Shown here piece after piece: positions 49,994-59,106 of a stretch of 64,000 nucleotides of DNA. How positions within the stretch are numbered: the first letter of the stretch is position 1; the number at the start of each line of letters is the position of its first letter. The translations under genes were made by a program, and so were the position numbers. The notes beneath the pieces are model-generated. The model saw nothing but the letters and a program-made list of their open reading frames with translations, was not told the DNA's origin and made no database searches. This DNA is from CAYRYU01 sp964428355 (GTDB taxonomy: Bacteria; Muiribacteriota; Ozemobacteria; Ozemobacterales; Ozemobacteraceae), in assembly GCA_964428355.1 (NCBI GenBank), contig CAYRYU010000008.1:1-64000 (forward strand), given 5' to 3'.

Positions 49994-51031
49994 ATGGCCC
50001 CTTCCTGTCCAGGTTGCGGACAACAGGTTCCCGAGATCTCCGCAAAATGTCCGGTTTGCGGGAAGGAGATCGGGAGCGATTTCGTTTCGGTAGTTCCCCC
50101 CCGGGCCCGCGACAGAGATCTGGGGGAACGTCTGGACATCATCCACGGCGATCTCAAGAGGATCCCCGGGGTCGGCTGGCTTTTTTCCCGGGAGGAAATC
50201 TCCCTCCGGATACCCAATCCCGAGCTCTGGCTTTCGATGCTTTTTCCCGGCCTTGGCCACGTTTTTCTGGGGTCCTGGCTGATCGGATTCACCGCGGCAT
50301 TCGGGGGCGTCGCCCTCTTCTGGCTCCTTACGGTTCTTTTCAGGGAGGCGGGGGGAAACCTCACGATGCAGCTTTTCATCTTTGGTACCTTCCTGGGGGC
50401 GATCCACTCCCATGCGGTTCATCTGGGGGACAAGCGCCGGGGCGGCCTGAAAAGTGGAATGAGCCGGCGCGGGATTTTCATCGTGATCATCTTGGGCGTC
50501 TATGTCCAGTTCACCCTTGCCGGGTACTTTCTGAACCGCTATTTCTACCCGATACTGTCCCAGGTGGAAATCCTCGGGTACGAGTTCTGGGCACCGGTTT
50601 TCCGGACAGGCGATGTCCTCCAGTACAACCACCTCTCGCTTCCCGTAACCGGGCGGGGGGATTTCGTCCTTTTCGACAGGAATTTCATCGAAAGGGTCCT
50701 TGGAACGGCGGGAGATGTCCTTGAATTGCGCGGCGGGAAACTGTTCCGGAACGGAGCCTCCGTCATGCTTCCGGAATACCTTCCTCTCGTACCGTTCGAG
50801 AACCGGATGATCCCGGACGGTGCCTGGCGGCTGGGTGACCCCGACCAAGACCAGAAGATCGTCGTCGGAGACCACCAGTTCGGGTTCCTTTATTGGGGGA
50901 GGGAGCTTCGGGTTGCGACCGTTTCGCTCCTTCTCGGACGGATCGAGGAGATTGTCCGGCCACGCGAGCGGAGATGCCGCTTTGAAAACGGAAAACCCGT
51001 CAAGGAACAGGGCGGGACTGGGGGGACCTGA
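49994..51031 (+). CDS. Zinc-ribbon membrane protein with inactive signal-peptidase-I-like domain
   Basis: 345 residues. The N-terminus has two CxxC pairs (CPGCGQQVPEISAKCPVCG), a zinc ribbon. Three hydrophobic segments follow (~70-110, 125-140, 160-180), then an S26-like fold: the strand FRTGDVLQY, RGDFVLFDRNFIERVLGTAG and the LRGGKLFRNGAS segment resemble LepB's box order. Both catalytic positions are changed: Phe198 where Ser of SMxPT is expected, and Glu233 where the general-base Lys of (Y/F)(I)KR should be. It is thus probably non-catalytic. The start is 49994, preceded by GGGAGG; a GTG at 49985 is an alternative. The stop overlaps the next ATG (TGATG). Confidence 0.82.
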   Translation: MAPSCPGCGQQVPEISAKCPVCGKEIGSDFVSVVPPRARDRDLGERLDIIHGDLKRIPGVGWLFSREEISLRIPNPELWLSMLFPGLGHVFLGSWLIGFTAAFGGVALFWLLTVLFREAGGNLTMQLFIFGTFLGAIHSHAVHLGDKRRGGLKSGMSRRGIFIVIILGVYVQFTLAGYFLNRYFYPILSQVEILGYEFWAPVFRTGDVLQYNHLSLPVTGRGDFVLFDRNFIERVLGTAGDVLELRGGKLFRNGASVMLPEYLPLVPFENRMIPDGAWRLGDPDQDQKIVVGDHQFGFLYWGRELRVATVSLLLGRIEEIVRPRERRCRFENGKPVKEQGGTGGT

Positions 51032-51795
51032 TGGGAAACCGGACTGCTTCGGGTGGATCTCTTGTCTGGCGTTTTCTTTTTTTTGCCGCTTTCTCCTTCG
51101 CCTTTCTTTACGTTTGTCCCGCTCGCGCCCAGAACGTGATTCCGGGGACCACCATCGAGAAATGGGATCATTTCTTCTTCTATCCGGAAACGATGGACAA
51201 GACCACTCTCCGGCCGGTGATAGTTGCCTTTTCACCCTCGGCGGATGCGAGGGGGCTGATGGAAACCTGGCGGGATATCGCCCGGAAATTCAGATGCTTC
51301 CTCTTCGCCTCCAAGGTCATCCGAAACGGGATGGACGCGCCTCCAGTCCTGAAGCGTATCACGGGGGAACTGAAAAGCTACTCGGAGCTTTTCCCCATGC
51401 GTTTCGGGGCGGCGATCTGCGTCGGGGTTTCCGGGGGGGGGATGACCTCCCACCTGTACTCCTTTTTCCATCCTGAAGCGGTTGGGGCAGTCATCTCCAC
51501 CGTGGGTTACATCCACGAGAAGACCCTCAAACAGAAAAAAATCTACCCCAAGGGGAAAGTGGCCGTTTTTCTCACGGGCCCCACGGATTTCAATTACAAG
51601 CTGATGAAAGAGGACAAGAATTTCCTTGTTTCGCTCGGCTGGAATGTCAGGTGGCGGGAGTTCGAGGGTGGCCACACCCAGGCTCCCGGTGACATTCTGG
51701 AAGAGTCCCTGGCCTGGGTCCTCGAGCAGCCGGAATTTTCCAGGCTCCTGGCAACGCCTTCCCCCACCCTTCCAACCTTCGAAAAGAAGGATTGA
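51031..51795 (+). CDS. Exported alpha/beta-hydrolase-like protein
   Basis: 254 residues. Signal peptide (LFFAAFSFAFLYVCPARAQ), then an alpha/beta-hydrolase outline: RPVIVAFSPSADARG, the nucleophile elbow G-V-S-G-G (CVGVSGGGMTSHL) and a C-terminal His in EGGHTQAPG. The acidic triad member may be in LTGPTDFNYKLM. Substrate unknown. It starts within the stop of the zinc-ribbon gene (translation coupling), so the two may function together. Confidence 0.82.
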   Translation: MGNRTASGGSLVWRFLFFAAFSFAFLYVCPARAQNVIPGTTIEKWDHFFFYPETMDKTTLRPVIVAFSPSADARGLMETWRDIARKFRCFLFASKVIRNGMDAPPVLKRITGELKSYSELFPMRFGAAICVGVSGGGMTSHLYSFFHPEAVGAVISTVGYIHEKTLKQKKIYPKGKVAVFLTGPTDFNYKLMKEDKNFLVSLGWNVRWREFEGGHTQAPGDILEESLAWVLEQPEFSRLLATPSPTLPTFEKKD

Positions 51796-51974
51796 AGCGG
51801 GGGAGAACCCTCCCGAAAATTCCATTTGACGGATCGGGAATTCCGGATACATTTCATTTCCTGAATTCTGCTTTCCATTCCTGACGGACGAAAACCTGCG
51901 CAAAAGCGGGATTTCCCCGACCAGGGGGAGGTGGAAAAATTGTCTGGAAAATTCGAAATCTGGAGGTTTCATCC

Positions 51975-53453
51975 GTGAAAAGAAAGAACCGACTGTTGAC
52001 CCTGGTCTTCCTGCTGACCGTCATCCTGCCCTTGAGCCCCGGAATCGTTCTGGGGCAGGATGACAAAGTGGAAACACTGTCGAAGGAAAATGCGGACCTG
52101 AGAAACCGGGTCGATGTTCTGGAAAACCAGCTGATCCTGATGAACGAAAAACTCAATGCCATCAGGGACCAGATCGCCCAGAACCGGGTCTCCGCCGCCG
52201 CCGCCGTCTCCGACGCGGCCGCCGTCTCCGAGGTCAAACCTGAAGTGAAAGCTGAAGTCAAACCGGAGGCCAAACCCGAAGCCCCCAAAGCCCCCGAAAA
52301 GCCTTCACTCAAGACCAAGTATGGGGTCGATCTTTACGGTTACGTGAAATTGGATTCCGTCTGGGACAGCGGGCGGATGGAAGTCGGCAACTACGCCAAA
52401 TGGGTCAACCCCCAGAGCAAGACCGGAAACGACAAGATGTACTCGTTGACGGCCAACCAGACCCGGCTCGGTCTCAAGTTCAACGGACCCCAGCCCGGAA
52501 ACGCCAAGGTCACGGGGAACCTCGAACTCGAGGGTTATGGCCCCAACGGAACCGAAAACAAAGGTAACATGGGTATCCGGCATGCCTTCTTCCAGGTGGA
52601 ATGGCCCAAGAACGATTTCGCGATGTTGTGTGGGCAGACATGGGATGTCATTTCACCCCTCCTGCCGAACACGATCAACTACTCCGTCGCCTGGTGGGCA
52701 GGTAACATCGGCGCACGCAGGCCGCAGTTCCGCCTTACCAAGGGAATCAAGGTCGGGGAAAAAGCGAAGCTCACCTTTCAGGCGGCCGCGGCACGCGTCG
52801 TGGGCGATGTCGGTCCCTTCTCCCGACGGACCGGCGATACCGGCGAGGATTCGGGACAGCCCAGCTTCCAGGGCCGTGTGGCACTTTCCCTCCCCTGTTT
52901 CGACAAGAGGACCGCGACCCTCGGTTTCTCGGGACACAATGCCAATGAAGAGTATGATTTCAATGCCGCAGGCAACAGCAAACGTATCCCCAGCCGGTCG
53001 GTCAACTGGGACCTCACCCTCCCCATCTGCAAATGGCTGGGCGTCAAGGGAGAAGCCTGGTCGGGCCAGAACGTGGATGATTACTTCGGTGGGATCGGCC
53101 AGGGAATCGTCGTGACCTCGGTGGGTTCGGGAACCGTTGTTAATGCGACCGCTTTCGGTGGTGCATTCCAGAAAGCCGAAGCGGTGGAGTCGCGGGGCGG
53201 ATGGTTGGAAGCCAACTTCGGTCCGTTCGAAAAGTGGCAGTTCAACCTGGGGTTCTCCGTGGACAACCCCTCGGACAACGACCTGCCAGCCACCGGCCGC
53301 ACCAAGAACAACTCGAGATGGTTCACCGCGATGCACGACCTGAACGAGGCCGTCCAGCTGGGCCTTGAAATCTCCCGCTGGAAGACCAACTACAAGAACG
53401 GAACCAACGGGGACGATTCCAGAGTCCAGACCTCCTGCACCTACAAGTTCTGA
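51975..53453 (+). CDS. Outer-membrane porin-like protein (DcaP/OprP style)
   Basis: 492 residues, GTG start. A signal peptide (~1-27), then a coiled coil (~30-65; ETLSKENADLRNRVDVLENQ) as in trimeric porins, a Lys/Pro/Glu repeat spacer (KPEVKAEVKPEAKPEAPKAP, ~90-115), and a barrel of alternating strands (YGYVKLDSVWDSG ... QTSCTYKF) with the C-terminal Phe typical of BAM substrates. It should let small solutes cross the outer membrane; specificity is unknown. A strong terminator follows. This gene is the best evidence of a diderm envelope in the window. Confidence 0.92.
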   Translation: MKRKNRLLTLVFLLTVILPLSPGIVLGQDDKVETLSKENADLRNRVDVLENQLILMNEKLNAIRDQIAQNRVSAAAAVSDAAAVSEVKPEVKAEVKPEAKPEAPKAPEKPSLKTKYGVDLYGYVKLDSVWDSGRMEVGNYAKWVNPQSKTGNDKMYSLTANQTRLGLKFNGPQPGNAKVTGNLELEGYGPNGTENKGNMGIRHAFFQVEWPKNDFAMLCGQTWDVISPLLPNTINYSVAWWAGNIGARRPQFRLTKGIKVGEKAKLTFQAAAARVVGDVGPFSRRTGDTGEDSGQPSFQGRVALSLPCFDKRTATLGFSGHNANEEYDFNAAGNSKRIPSRSVNWDLTLPICKWLGVKGEAWSGQNVDDYFGGIGQGIVVTSVGSGTVVNATAFGGAFQKAEAVESRGGWLEANFGPFEKWQFNLGFSVDNPSDNDLPATGRTKNNSRWFTAMHDLNEAVQLGLEISRWKTNYKNGTNGDDSRVQTSCTYKF

Positions 53454-53473
53454 GGCTTCCGAAGCGTTAAGGA

Positions 53474-53517
53474 AAGAACTCCCCGCGAGTCCGTTCAAGG
53501 GCTCGCGGGGAGTTCTT
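53474..53517. terminator. Bidirectional intrinsic terminator
   Basis: A perfect 16-base inverted repeat (53474-53489 / 53502-53517; core CTCCCCGCGAG/CTCGCGGGGAG) with T-rich flanks on the plus strand and A-rich on the other. It sits between the convergent porin and transglutaminase-like genes and can serve both. Confidence 0.93.
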
Positions 53518-53527
53518 TTTCAGGGGA

Positions 53528-55006
53528 TCAGGGGCGGGCGATAGGCATGATCCCTGCCTTTCGGGAGGCCTCGATATCGACCAGCTGGTAGTCGGGGGAG
53601 TTGCCCTTGAACTCCTCCTTGTGCTCCCGGAACTGCGCTCTACCGGCTTCGAACGCGTTTTGGAAGGATTTCCACGCGTCTCCTTCCGTGACTTTGTCGG
53701 GGTAGGATTCGGCCACTTTCGACAGGACGTTCACTTCTTCCGGTTCCGACATCCCGATACAGGTCGTTTCGATGAAAGCCTTCTTCTTTCCTTCTGGATC
53801 GAGGGCGAAACCCAGGAAACAGTGGGTGGGGGTGACACAGAGGAGGGGATCGATCCCGATCTTCCGCAGGATGGAGGCGAAAAGCACGCTTCCATCGACA
53901 CAATTGGCCTGGATGTTTCCCAAGGATTCATCGAGGAATCTCACGTGTTGTGAATGAAGCCTCTCGGAGGAGGCGGCGGTGGTGGTGATCGAGCTGTACT
54001 TGATTCCCCTCCGCCGGATTGCCCACCAGATGGAAAACACCTGGCGGAACACCTCGACCGACTCGCCTGCCTGGTACCCCGAGAAACTCTCGATCGCTTT
54101 GGTTCCAAGAGCTTCCTTCAGGATCTGGTCTACGATCGGATGATCTTCGTTAACGAAGGCGGCGAACATCCAGCTCATGTCAATGGGGTCGTCATCGTTG
54201 CTGTCGAAGTATGGGCAATCATTGATCGTTCTGATCCTTACCCTCTGGGGCTTGGTGGGAAGCGTCTTTCCGTCGAGGGTAAGTTCGAATACCACATGGG
54301 CGGGAACCGATTGCTTGACCGAGCGGAGGACATCGAACTTCCAGAGGATCGTGGGACGGACAGAATAGAGGCTGTCAGCTTTCGGGAGTGTCGCTTCGAT
54401 GGTACTGTCGTTCATCAGCTCGGGACAACGGACGGTCAACCTGATTTTGGAATCGGCCTTCGGGCTCAGTACAAGAGCGCTGATCCACCCGTCATCGGAC
54501 CCTATGACCTCGGCTTCCTTCTCTTCAGGCTGATCCGGGGCTTTGGGAACGTTCGCGAGAGCGAGGATGAGGCTGGGGAATATCTCCCCCGCGGGCTCGA
54601 TCGAGGTCATCCAACCGTCGGGAAGCTCCTTTCGAAGCTCCTCGATCGTGGGGGCCGGGGTCTCATCGGCCTCGGCCGTTTCGGAAGCCTCCGCTCCGCT
54701 TTCCCCCTCGTCGGACGCTCCACTTTCACTTTCGGTTTGCGACTCCTGCTGGGATTCCGTTTCGTTTTCCGATCCTGTTTCGGTGTTGGTTTCGTCCACC
54801 ACCTTCCAGCCGGACGAAGGCTTTTTCGGTGATTCCTCTTCCTGTTCCTCCGCGGCAGCGGGCTGGGGTTTCGGCTTGGGGATGACCTTGTTTTGCGCGA
54901 ACGAGGGAATCGCCAAGCCGAGGAGGAAAAGAAGGAGGAAGAAAAAGCCCGGGTGGAATCGAGGATTCTGTCGCTGTTTCTGTGAACGCTGAAGTTGCAA
55001 GGACAT
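53528..55006 (-). CDS. Exported transglutaminase-like protein
   Basis: 492 residues. After a signal peptide (FFFLLLFLLGLAIPSFAQ) comes a low-complexity Glu/Ser/Thr region (~45-125). The C-terminal half contains the transglutaminase-like triad pattern: nucleophile Cys in QANCVDGSVLFASILRK, His in CVTPTHCFLGFAL, and an acidic residue shortly after (FALDPEGKK). Such periplasmic domains act as proteases, crosslinkers or inactive binders. An intervening domain (~150-280) is beta-rich. Upstream palindrome and promoter are described separately. It is downstream of the phospholipase-D-like gene on the same strand. Confidence 0.85.
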   Translation of the reverse strand: MSLQLQRSQKQRQNPRFHPGFFFLLLFLLGLAIPSFAQNKVIPKPKPQPAAAEEQEEESPKKPSSGWKVVDETNTETGSENETESQQESQTESESGASDEGESGAEASETAEADETPAPTIEELRKELPDGWMTSIEPAGEIFPSLILALANVPKAPDQPEEKEAEVIGSDDGWISALVLSPKADSKIRLTVRCPELMNDSTIEATLPKADSLYSVRPTILWKFDVLRSVKQSVPAHVVFELTLDGKTLPTKPQRVRIRTINDCPYFDSNDDDPIDMSWMFAAFVNEDHPIVDQILKEALGTKAIESFSGYQAGESVEVFRQVFSIWWAIRRRGIKYSSITTTAASSERLHSQHVRFLDESLGNIQANCVDGSVLFASILRKIGIDPLLCVTPTHCFLGFALDPEGKKKAFIETTCIGMSEPEEVNVLSKVAESYPDKVTEGDAWKSFQNAFEAGRAQFREHKEEFKGNSPDYQLVDIEASRKAGIMPIARP

Positions 55007-55032
55007 CGCCTGCCTCCTTGGGGGGATCCTGG

Positions 55033-55084
55033 AAACAATTGTTTAATTCCATTCGATGATACCAGAAGTTTCCCCAAGGGTCGA
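55033..55084 (-). promoter_or_regulatory. Possible promoter with 12-bp palindromic operator
   Basis: On the minus strand TCGACC (55084-55079), a 17-base spacer and TATCAT (55061-55056) form a weak promoter. AAACAATTGTTT (55033-55044), a perfect palindrome, lies just after the expected start. It would suit a repressor site for the gene at 55006. Confidence 0.35.
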
Positions 55085-55118
55085 ATCGGGGTAAGACGCG
55101 ATGCGGATTCAATCGGGT

Positions 55119-57149
55119 TCAGAGGAAAGGTCTGAGAATGAACGTCGTGGCCATTCCTTTCGCTCGCTCGGAATCGGAAATCACCATTTTCGCCCCGCGC
55201 TCGAAGTATCCGTCGAAAACTTCTGCCGCTTCCACAGCGGCGCGGTGATCGGTAACCAGAATGTCGGCATTTTTCTCCATCGAACGGGCTTCCACCGCGG
55301 TCGCGTTATAACTTCCATCGATTACGAAGTCTTCTTTCGGGTTGGTTCCGTTGATGAAAATCCCGATTTTCATGTGGACCATCTGGGGTGTTCCGTCTGC
55401 GGTTCGCCACTCACGGAATTCCAGTTTTCCGGCCCGCTTGCCTGACTGGATCAGCTTTTCTCGGATAGTTTCCAGATCCGCAAGGAGGTACTTCGTCGCC
55501 CATTGCGCTACGCATGCATCACTCGAACCGGGAATGAGGATTTTCAGGTTCCGCCCCTGCCCTACCAATTCCCGAAGCTTATTCCTGAACACAGGGTCAG
55601 TGATGTATGGTTGGACGATGCGGACATCCCCGAAATCCGGGTTGCCCATGCCCTGATACCATTTTTCCGTAATTGGTCGCCTGTCCCATGTGACGTTGTT
55701 CAGGATCACGGCTTCGATCTTCCCGGCGGGAGCCAGAGGGATGGAAATCATCCCGGACAACCTTGGGGAGACCTTGCCCGGGTCGTCATATTCGAGGATT
55801 CCAAGGCCCCGGCGGAGCGCTTCCTTGTCCGCATTCGCGGCGAACATCCCAAGGAAGTTCACCGCCCCCTGGTAAGCCGCTTCGCCGTCGAGAAGCCTCA
55901 TGTGGTCAAGCCAGGGTTCCTTTCCCGCAGGGTAAAGCAAGGTGCCTTCCTTTTCGGATACGACCTCGAGGTTCTCCCATCCATTCCCGGAGTATTTTTC
56001 GCACCATCCCTGGCCACCCGCCAACGCGATGACGTGGCCATCCCCGGTTCCGAAGAAATAGATCTTCCGATGGTCCATCCTCTGGCCGATGGCTGTCTTT
56101 CCAATGCCGATTCCAGCATTCCGCATTCGCTCCACCTGGGCTTCCCCGCCTTTGTCGTACACCAGGGTCCCAAAACGATCATAACTGAGAAGGACGGGAA
56201 CTCCCGCGTGGCGCGCGGAGATAAACAGGTCAGCCATCTTGACCCCGGTCGGATCTCCTGAAAGGATGAAATTGTGAACGAAGATGAAAACCCCTGAGCC
56301 GTTTCCGTTTCTCCGGTTTCGGATGACCCGCTCGACCAGTCCGGCTATTTTGGCGAAACCCGCACCCTGGGCGAACTGTTCGGTGCTGTTGTTGGTCGAG
56401 GGTGTAAAATCGTGGGGGATTTCCTCCAAATGGAGATCCTCTCCGCCCACTTCCCCAACTCGCCGGTTTCCCAAACCGCAATCGAGTGGAACGAAAGGAT
56501 CTGTGATCTTGTCGGTAACCAGTTGCACAACCTTTCTTACCGCATCATCAGTTGACCAGACTTTTCTCGGGACTGGGGTTTTTCCCAGAAGGTTTCGGAA
56601 AAGGTTTCGGACCCTGTCGAAGAAACAGCTCCCCGTATTCGGGGTCGACCTGGGTTGAAAATCAGCCATTTTTTGAGGAGCGGTTTCGCGGTGGGCAACG
56701 TTCTTCTTTTCAAGGGCGATACGACTCTCGAGTTCTCTGGCCGAATGGAGATAGCTTTCAATCCTGTCCAGCACCTCCTGGGATTTCCCCATGTTCCGGC
56801 TTGCCGACAGATCCATCTGGAGCCTTGCCGAAAGGTTTTCAACGACCTCTTCGAAAGCGAAAAGCTCGGGGGGGGTCCGTGAACGGAGATGTTCGACGAA
56901 AGTTCCGAAATCGGAAATCCCCTCAGGGGAGTTAGCTTTCAAGCCTGAGATCACCCGCTCGAAAAGTTCCCGGTTTCGGGCCCTGGCCTCCCGGTCACCT
57001 TCAAGACTTCCAGAATCAATTGCCGCGGTGTAATGACGTTCAACCGCCTCGATCATGGGGAAAATGGGAAACGGGTTTTCGGCCGAGCCCCACGCGGTCC
57101 CGGAAAGAAAGACCAAGAGAAGAAACAGGCGGATTCCAGTATTCTTCAT
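55119..57149 (-). CDS. Secreted phospholipase-D-like protein (two HKD motifs)
   Basis: 676 residues. A signal peptide (LFLLLVFLSGTAWGSA) is followed by a helical N-terminal part (~25-160). Two PLD half-sites follow: the first near residue 356 (MDHRKIYFFGTGDG, HxK) and the second near 593 (VHMKIGIFINGTN, HxK, with FVIDGSYN after it). Family members hydrolyse phosphodiester bonds of phospholipids or nucleic acids, or transfer phosphatidyl groups (cardiolipin synthase). Being exported, lipid or extracellular DNA are the likely targets. No polymer-binding domain is recognisable. It precedes the transglutaminase-like gene by ~110 bases. Confidence 0.9.
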   Translation of the reverse strand: MKNTGIRLFLLLVFLSGTAWGSAENPFPIFPMIEAVERHYTAAIDSGSLEGDREARARNRELFERVISGLKANSPEGISDFGTFVEHLRSRTPPELFAFEEVVENLSARLQMDLSASRNMGKSQEVLDRIESYLHSARELESRIALEKKNVAHRETAPQKMADFQPRSTPNTGSCFFDRVRNLFRNLLGKTPVPRKVWSTDDAVRKVVQLVTDKITDPFVPLDCGLGNRRVGEVGGEDLHLEEIPHDFTPSTNNSTEQFAQGAGFAKIAGLVERVIRNRRNGNGSGVFIFVHNFILSGDPTGVKMADLFISARHAGVPVLLSYDRFGTLVYDKGGEAQVERMRNAGIGIGKTAIGQRMDHRKIYFFGTGDGHVIALAGGQGWCEKYSGNGWENLEVVSEKEGTLLYPAGKEPWLDHMRLLDGEAAYQGAVNFLGMFAANADKEALRRGLGILEYDDPGKVSPRLSGMISIPLAPAGKIEAVILNNVTWDRRPITEKWYQGMGNPDFGDVRIVQPYITDPVFRNKLRELVGQGRNLKILIPGSSDACVAQWATKYLLADLETIREKLIQSGKRAGKLEFREWRTADGTPQMVHMKIGIFINGTNPKEDFVIDGSYNATAVEARSMEKNADILVTDHRAAVEAAEVFDGYFERGAKMVISDSERAKGMATTFILRPFL

Positions 57150-57304
57150 TTTTCCTTCCCCCCCCAGACATGGATTTTTTGAAGGTCAAAAATGGGTTCC
57201 AATATCTTCAAACGGCTGAGGAAGCGTCTCCGATGAGGAATCTTCTCCCATTTTGACAAGAAGAACTTTCATTCACCGGATTTGTGGGGGGGGGACCCGC
57301 CCGT

Positions 57305-58246
57305 TCAGTATTCCTTGCCGCCCATGATGTTGGTTTTGATGAAGTCGTAAGCCGGGATCCGCGAACGATAGCCGGCCCCGAAAAGAACGTAGTTGGCGAC
57401 AGCCTCGCAGAAGTTCTCGATCCCGAATGAGCCGCTCACCCGTGACTTCAGGGAAGGGTTGTGGTTGAGGATCGTGTGGGTCAGTTCGTGGACGAGGAAA
57501 CCGTAGGGAAGTTTTCCGTTCGAGTCGGAAAGGCTCCAATTGGGGATCCAGACGGTACATTTACCGTTTCCCGGAGGATTGTACGTCGTGGGGCTTCCGT
57601 GCCCGTCGCAGACGATCTTCGATGTGTATCTCTTGAAGACGTCGGGGAGGGTTCCGAGAAATGAGGAAAAGTCACCCTGACGGCTTCCGAAACCTTCGAG
57701 AGGGACGGTATTTTCCGATGTGGTGACCGGGTCCCCGGTTTCGTCCTGCGATTCCTCGGGGGAGACCGCGGTATCCGGGTTGGCGGAGTTTCCCTCATTG
57801 TTGGGAGGAGGCAGGTTGATTATCCCGGAATCTTCATCCGAAGAGGCCGTATCCGTCTCATCGGTCGGAACGGTGGTGATAACGTCCCGATCGGGATTCC
57901 CCTCCCCTTTTCCAGTCCAGGAATCTATCCAGGAGTCTATCCAGCTTTTGCCGGAAGAACTCCTGCCGGAGGTTCCGCATCCGCGCGAAATTATCACCCA
58001 ACCGGAGGAACCCCCTCCGAGGCTGATTGTGACTCCGCTCACGAAGCCCGAGATCGTTATCCGGATTGAGTTTACCGATCCGCAGAGGGAGATCCCCCTG
58101 GTTTGGGAGATGTGTCCCGGTGAGCCGCGTCTGGACTTGATCTTGCCTCGAACGGAGGTTCCGATCGACCTCTGGCTAGTGGAAATCGAGATGGAGCTCT
58201 GCCCGCTCGTGGTCCCCTTGAAAACCTCGCCCTCTCCTTCGATGAT
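57305..58246 (-). CDS. Zinc-metalloprotease-like protein, N-terminus lost in assembly gap
   Basis: At least 313 residues; the frame runs open into the N run, so the start is missing. The C-terminal domain has HELTHTILNH (HExxH zinc motif) and FGIENFCEAVANYVLF supplying a possible third-ligand Glu. Upstream is an acidic Ser/Asp/Glu linker with WIDSWIDSW, and before that a Ser/Ile/Gly-rich stretch (ISISTSQRSIGTSVRGKIKS) that may be a beta-solenoid or adhesin-like region. Secretion is likely but the signal peptide is not visible. No homologous family can be named. Confidence 0.75.
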   Translation of the reverse strand: MIEGEGEVFKGTTSGQSSISISTSQRSIGTSVRGKIKSRRGSPGHISQTRGISLCGSVNSIRITISGFVSGVTISLGGGSSGWVIISRGCGTSGRSSSGKSWIDSWIDSWTGKGEGNPDRDVITTVPTDETDTASSDEDSGIINLPPPNNEGNSANPDTAVSPEESQDETGDPVTTSENTVPLEGFGSRQGDFSSFLGTLPDVFKRYTSKIVCDGHGSPTTYNPPGNGKCTVWIPNWSLSDSNGKLPYGFLVHELTHTILNHNPSLKSRVSGSFGIENFCEAVANYVLFGAGYRSRIPAYDFIKTNIMGGKEY

Positions 58247-58346
58247 NNNNNNNNNNNNNNNNNNNNNNNNNNNNNNNNNNNNNNNNNNNNNNNNNNNNNN
58301 NNNNNNNNNNNNNNNNNNNNNNNNNNNNNNNNNNNNNNNNNNNNNN
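58247..58346. other. Assembly gap (100 N)
   Basis: Exactly 100 N, a scaffold placeholder of unknown true length. It removes the 5' end of the metalloprotease gene. The flanks (TTCGATGAT and GCCCACCCGG) share no obvious overlap, unlike the second gap. Confidence 1.
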
Positions 58347-58372
58347 GCCCACCCGGAGGTGATGAGATTCTA

Positions 58373-58984
58373 TCAGGGTAGAATCATCTGGAAATCGTTG
58401 AAGTCGCCCTTCATCCGTTTTCGTTCCACGACGGTCTCGATGACGTAGATGTCGTCGGGGGAGGTGAGGTAGAACCTCGTGTTGAATGTGCCGAAATCGT
58501 TCATCCGAAGCTTGATCTGCCCGGTGGTAAGGTTCCCGAGGTCCGCTTTGGAGACCCTGACGATGAATCCGAATTCCTCGGGCCGGTACTTCGACTGGTC
58601 GGGAATGCTGACCTGGGCTTCGGAAACGGCTCCGTTCTTCCGCTGGACGACGATCCTGGACTGGGGATCGGCCAGAGTGATCTCGACCCGATGGACATTT
58701 CCCCCCGAAAAGCCCGGATCGATCCCTTCGATGATGGTGCCTCCAGGGGCATACCCCGGAACCGCCGCTTTCACGAACGCTTGTCGCTCGACGATCCGAA
58801 CCTGTCCCTGGCCTTGCAGGTGGGCGATGTCCTTGCCCGCGGAATTCAGAAGTCTGACCTGGAAAACATGTTCACAGCCCCAATTGTCGGTATCCTTCAG
58901 GATCAGGAAAGGGGCGAGGCCGGCCGCTTCGCCGATCAGGGTTCCCGCAAGAAAAATCACGAACAGGGTGCTCCAAAATCTCAT
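58373..58984 (-). CDS. Exported beta-rich protein of unknown function
   Basis: 203 residues. Signal peptide (LFVIFLAGTLIGEAAGLA) followed by a domain rich in strands (FQVRLLNSAGKDIAHLQGQG, FIVRVSKADLGNLTTGQIK, FYLTSPDDIYVIETVVERK). AAGGAGAG lies 5 bases before the ATG at 58984. No family recognised. It lies between the broken metalloprotease and the TPR-ankyrin gene on the same strand, so it may be part of the same exported-protein cluster. Confidence 0.8.
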   Translation of the reverse strand: MRFWSTLFVIFLAGTLIGEAAGLAPFLILKDTDNWGCEHVFQVRLLNSAGKDIAHLQGQGQVRIVERQAFVKAAVPGYAPGGTIIEGIDPGFSGGNVHRVEITLADPQSRIVVQRKNGAVSEAQVSIPDQSKYRPEEFGFIVRVSKADLGNLTTGQIKLRMNDFGTFNTRFYLTSPDDIYVIETVVERKRMKGDFNDFQMILP

Positions 58985-59106
58985 TCGAACTCTCCTTATT
59001 GCCTTATTCTTGAACCGGGTTCGATTCATGCCAGATAAAGCGGGAGATTGGTCCGAACTGTTGAGAAAGTTTTCGGAACCGTTCGGAATGGGCTGGAAAT
59101 GTGGAC

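Noticed and set aside
49583..51235. Antisense open frame of 550 codons over the FKBP and zinc-ribbon genes
   Set aside because: Covers three well-supported plus-strand genes, has no motif or ribosome-binding site, and shows shadow-like Arg/Pro/Lys composition.
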